Shown here: piece by piece, positions 36,901 through 37,031 of the stretch
Layout: each line of letters opens with the position of its first letter
Position numbering within the stretch: the stretch's first letter is position 1
Assembly: GCA_022446825.1 (NCBI GenBank)
Contig: JAKVBY010000012.1
Location: 48,963 to 85,993, forward strand
Source: Pirellulaceae bacterium
Lineage (GTDB): Bacteria > Planctomycetota > Planctomycetia > Pirellulales > Pirellulaceae
Reading direction: 5' to 3'
DNA length: 37,031 bases
The notes under the pieces: model-generated
What the model was told of the DNA's origin: nothing
What the model saw: the letters and a program-made list of their open reading frames with translations, nothing else
The model's database searches: none
Translations under genes and position numbers: made by a program

Positions 36901-37031
36901 CTCTTCACATGCCACGAACACATTTGCCGAATGTTTCAAACCGCAGGTGTCGAAGTCCGACTTCTTTCGGGGATGTATGACTCAATTGAACCGATGATGC
37001 CGACAACCAATCAGGCTCATCTTGAACCTCC
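33907..37031 (+). CDS. SbcC/Rad50/YhaN-like AAA ATPase (3' end outside window)
   Basis: The open reading frame covers 1041 codons and continues past the window edge without a stop. GTG 33907 follows GGAAGGA by about 10 nt. The N-terminal half-domain starts MKITDIEVDGFGVW with Walker A GPNEAGKTT (31-39). Long glutamine/glutamate-rich coiled coils occupy about 170-480 and 520-880. A hydrophobic hairpin at about 480-520 looks like two membrane spans. The C-terminal half-domain has the signature LSCGT (937-941) and Walker B LPLVLDDVLVNLD (D969/D970), with HQVLLFTCHE after it. Only the extreme C-terminus is missing. The family couples ATP hydrolysis to DNA-end processing with an SbcD/YhaO subunit, here the degenerate protein upstream. 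The membrane hairpin suggests tethering to the membrane. Confidence 0.9.
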   Translation, partial: MKITDIEVDGFGVWSELTVNDLPADLAVFFGPNEAGKTTLMQFIRTMFYGFTADRRSRYLPPLNGTGVGGSLNITSRRGKHTIQRQPSTPDSMDRIRVEGPNGSRRGPQPLAGLLAGIDESIFSNVFAFGLRDLQELGTLNDTDAAEHLYALASGMDRISLVQVMRELTTKQQQLLDEGDASLIATLLSQREGLQEKVDQQSQNNRRWTDLHTQLSEIETSIIAQQATNRHLAEEARTLEVAAQVYDLWSARSDVIEQIKVLGHVPALADNTMARLESVAQQLAQLRGEVQTVKRQAAEIKQQATILPINRVLCSNACRIDALAEHEPWISSLEKQIARLKSHSRELSMETTCPSRDIASTIQLGGFVIDNISRPALTELKKPGERLQQTTHELEQLRAEVSQVRQESDEAAQKIESQLGPVTGAKLTDSVHAHSDIVAQMKQRIHLESRIEKLTRHQTELQEDRREMMDEQFLPWSRVQLLGIPFVIGLTLLLGGVFWSSVLPFAWFIIVLGGAGLAITIFVKLTMERRAEDELDDCERQLEQLAKQLTKACGERDQIDHQLPRRAGQLDGRLKDAEAELAKLEDLMPLETERQQANDRLQASESRLTQAETFCQEARCQWDAALQRYRLPAQLTPAQVSQFTLDFDNISNKDSERKSTRDEMEERQAELQNLKDRITRLFLEIEMEPFSEDVRTQLRQLQDAHTEQQKLLKRRREMKLQYRNLSRKCCQLNEHGRELIAQRQAIFSQLGVSNTTELHQVIEKNQELDLLHQQHGDLSQQITAALGDSVAEETIVQIFESDSVTSVEQERDEACGNLEKAHSELNALNQQFGELKQEIKSLAGDDRFARAQFELGCIDQELRQAIHRWRVTSVVILLLDRIRKVYETERQPETLNAASQFLAEMTNRRYTRIWTPFDEDALRVDDANGESLPLDVLSCGTREIIFIAIRLALVEMYADRGVELPLVLDDVLVNLDTQRATATARVLHQFAARGHQVLLFTCHEHICRMFQTAGVEVRLLSGMYDSIEPMMPTTNQAHLEP

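Overview
The window looks like a chromosomal segment of a planctomycete. It carries several lineage-typical families: a PSCyt1/DUF1549/DUF1553 cytochrome-like protein, two DUF1501 Tat-exported proteins, a PQQ-type propeller starting with an FRGPNGDG-like motif, an exported Gfo/Idh/MocA protein and an NHL propeller. It also carries bacterial tetrahydromethanopterin (H4MPT) genes, which are known from planctomycetes and methylotrophs. Base composition is near balanced by eye. I see no rRNA, tRNA, CRISPR array, complete insertion sequence or phage genes.

Layout. 0.1-1.1 kb (minus): fatty-acid desaturase. 1.4-8.4 kb (plus): exported proteins, namely an NHL six-bladed propeller, a Gfo/Idh/MocA protein, a c-type-heme PSCyt1/PSD1 protein and DUF1501. 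8.4-9.3 kb: nitrilase-family amidohydrolase. 9.4-12.1 kb (minus): a mandelate-racemase-type enolase overlapping a BtuF-like binding protein, plus a membrane-anchored hypothetical. 12.3-15.3 kb: PQQ propeller and a second DUF1501. 15.6-17.7 kb: a D-2-hydroxyacid dehydrogenase converging on a FabD-like acyltransferase.

18.1-24.6 kb (plus): a tight, probably cotranscribed cluster of SDR, DUF6513/DHPS-like, pabB, pabA, DUF447, beta-RFAP synthase and a zinc-ribbon membrane protein. Several stop/start pairs overlap (ATGA or TTGA). This is the metabolic core of the window: PabBA makes aminodeoxychorismate, the precursor of p-aminobenzoate, and beta-RFAP synthase uses p-aminobenzoate for the first committed step to the H4MPT arylamine. 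The cluster therefore looks like a dedicated pABA-to-methanopterin supply unit with two or three poorly characterised accessory proteins. It runs on into pdxJ, dapA and a GT4 glycosyltransferase.

28.3-29.7 kb (minus): MgtE Mg2+ transporter. 30.6-32.5 kb: GT39-type membrane glycosyltransferase. 32.7-37.0 kb: a two-gene SbcD/SbcC (YhaO/YhaN)-like unit. In it the nuclease-like subunit has lost essentially all metal-binding residues, while the ATPase subunit has intact Walker A, signature and Walker B motifs. The ATPase runs off the end of the window.

The observations I rate highest are the pabBA-mptG cluster with its SDR lacking the catalytic Tyr/Ser, and the pseudo-nuclease paired with an intact SMC-like ATPase.
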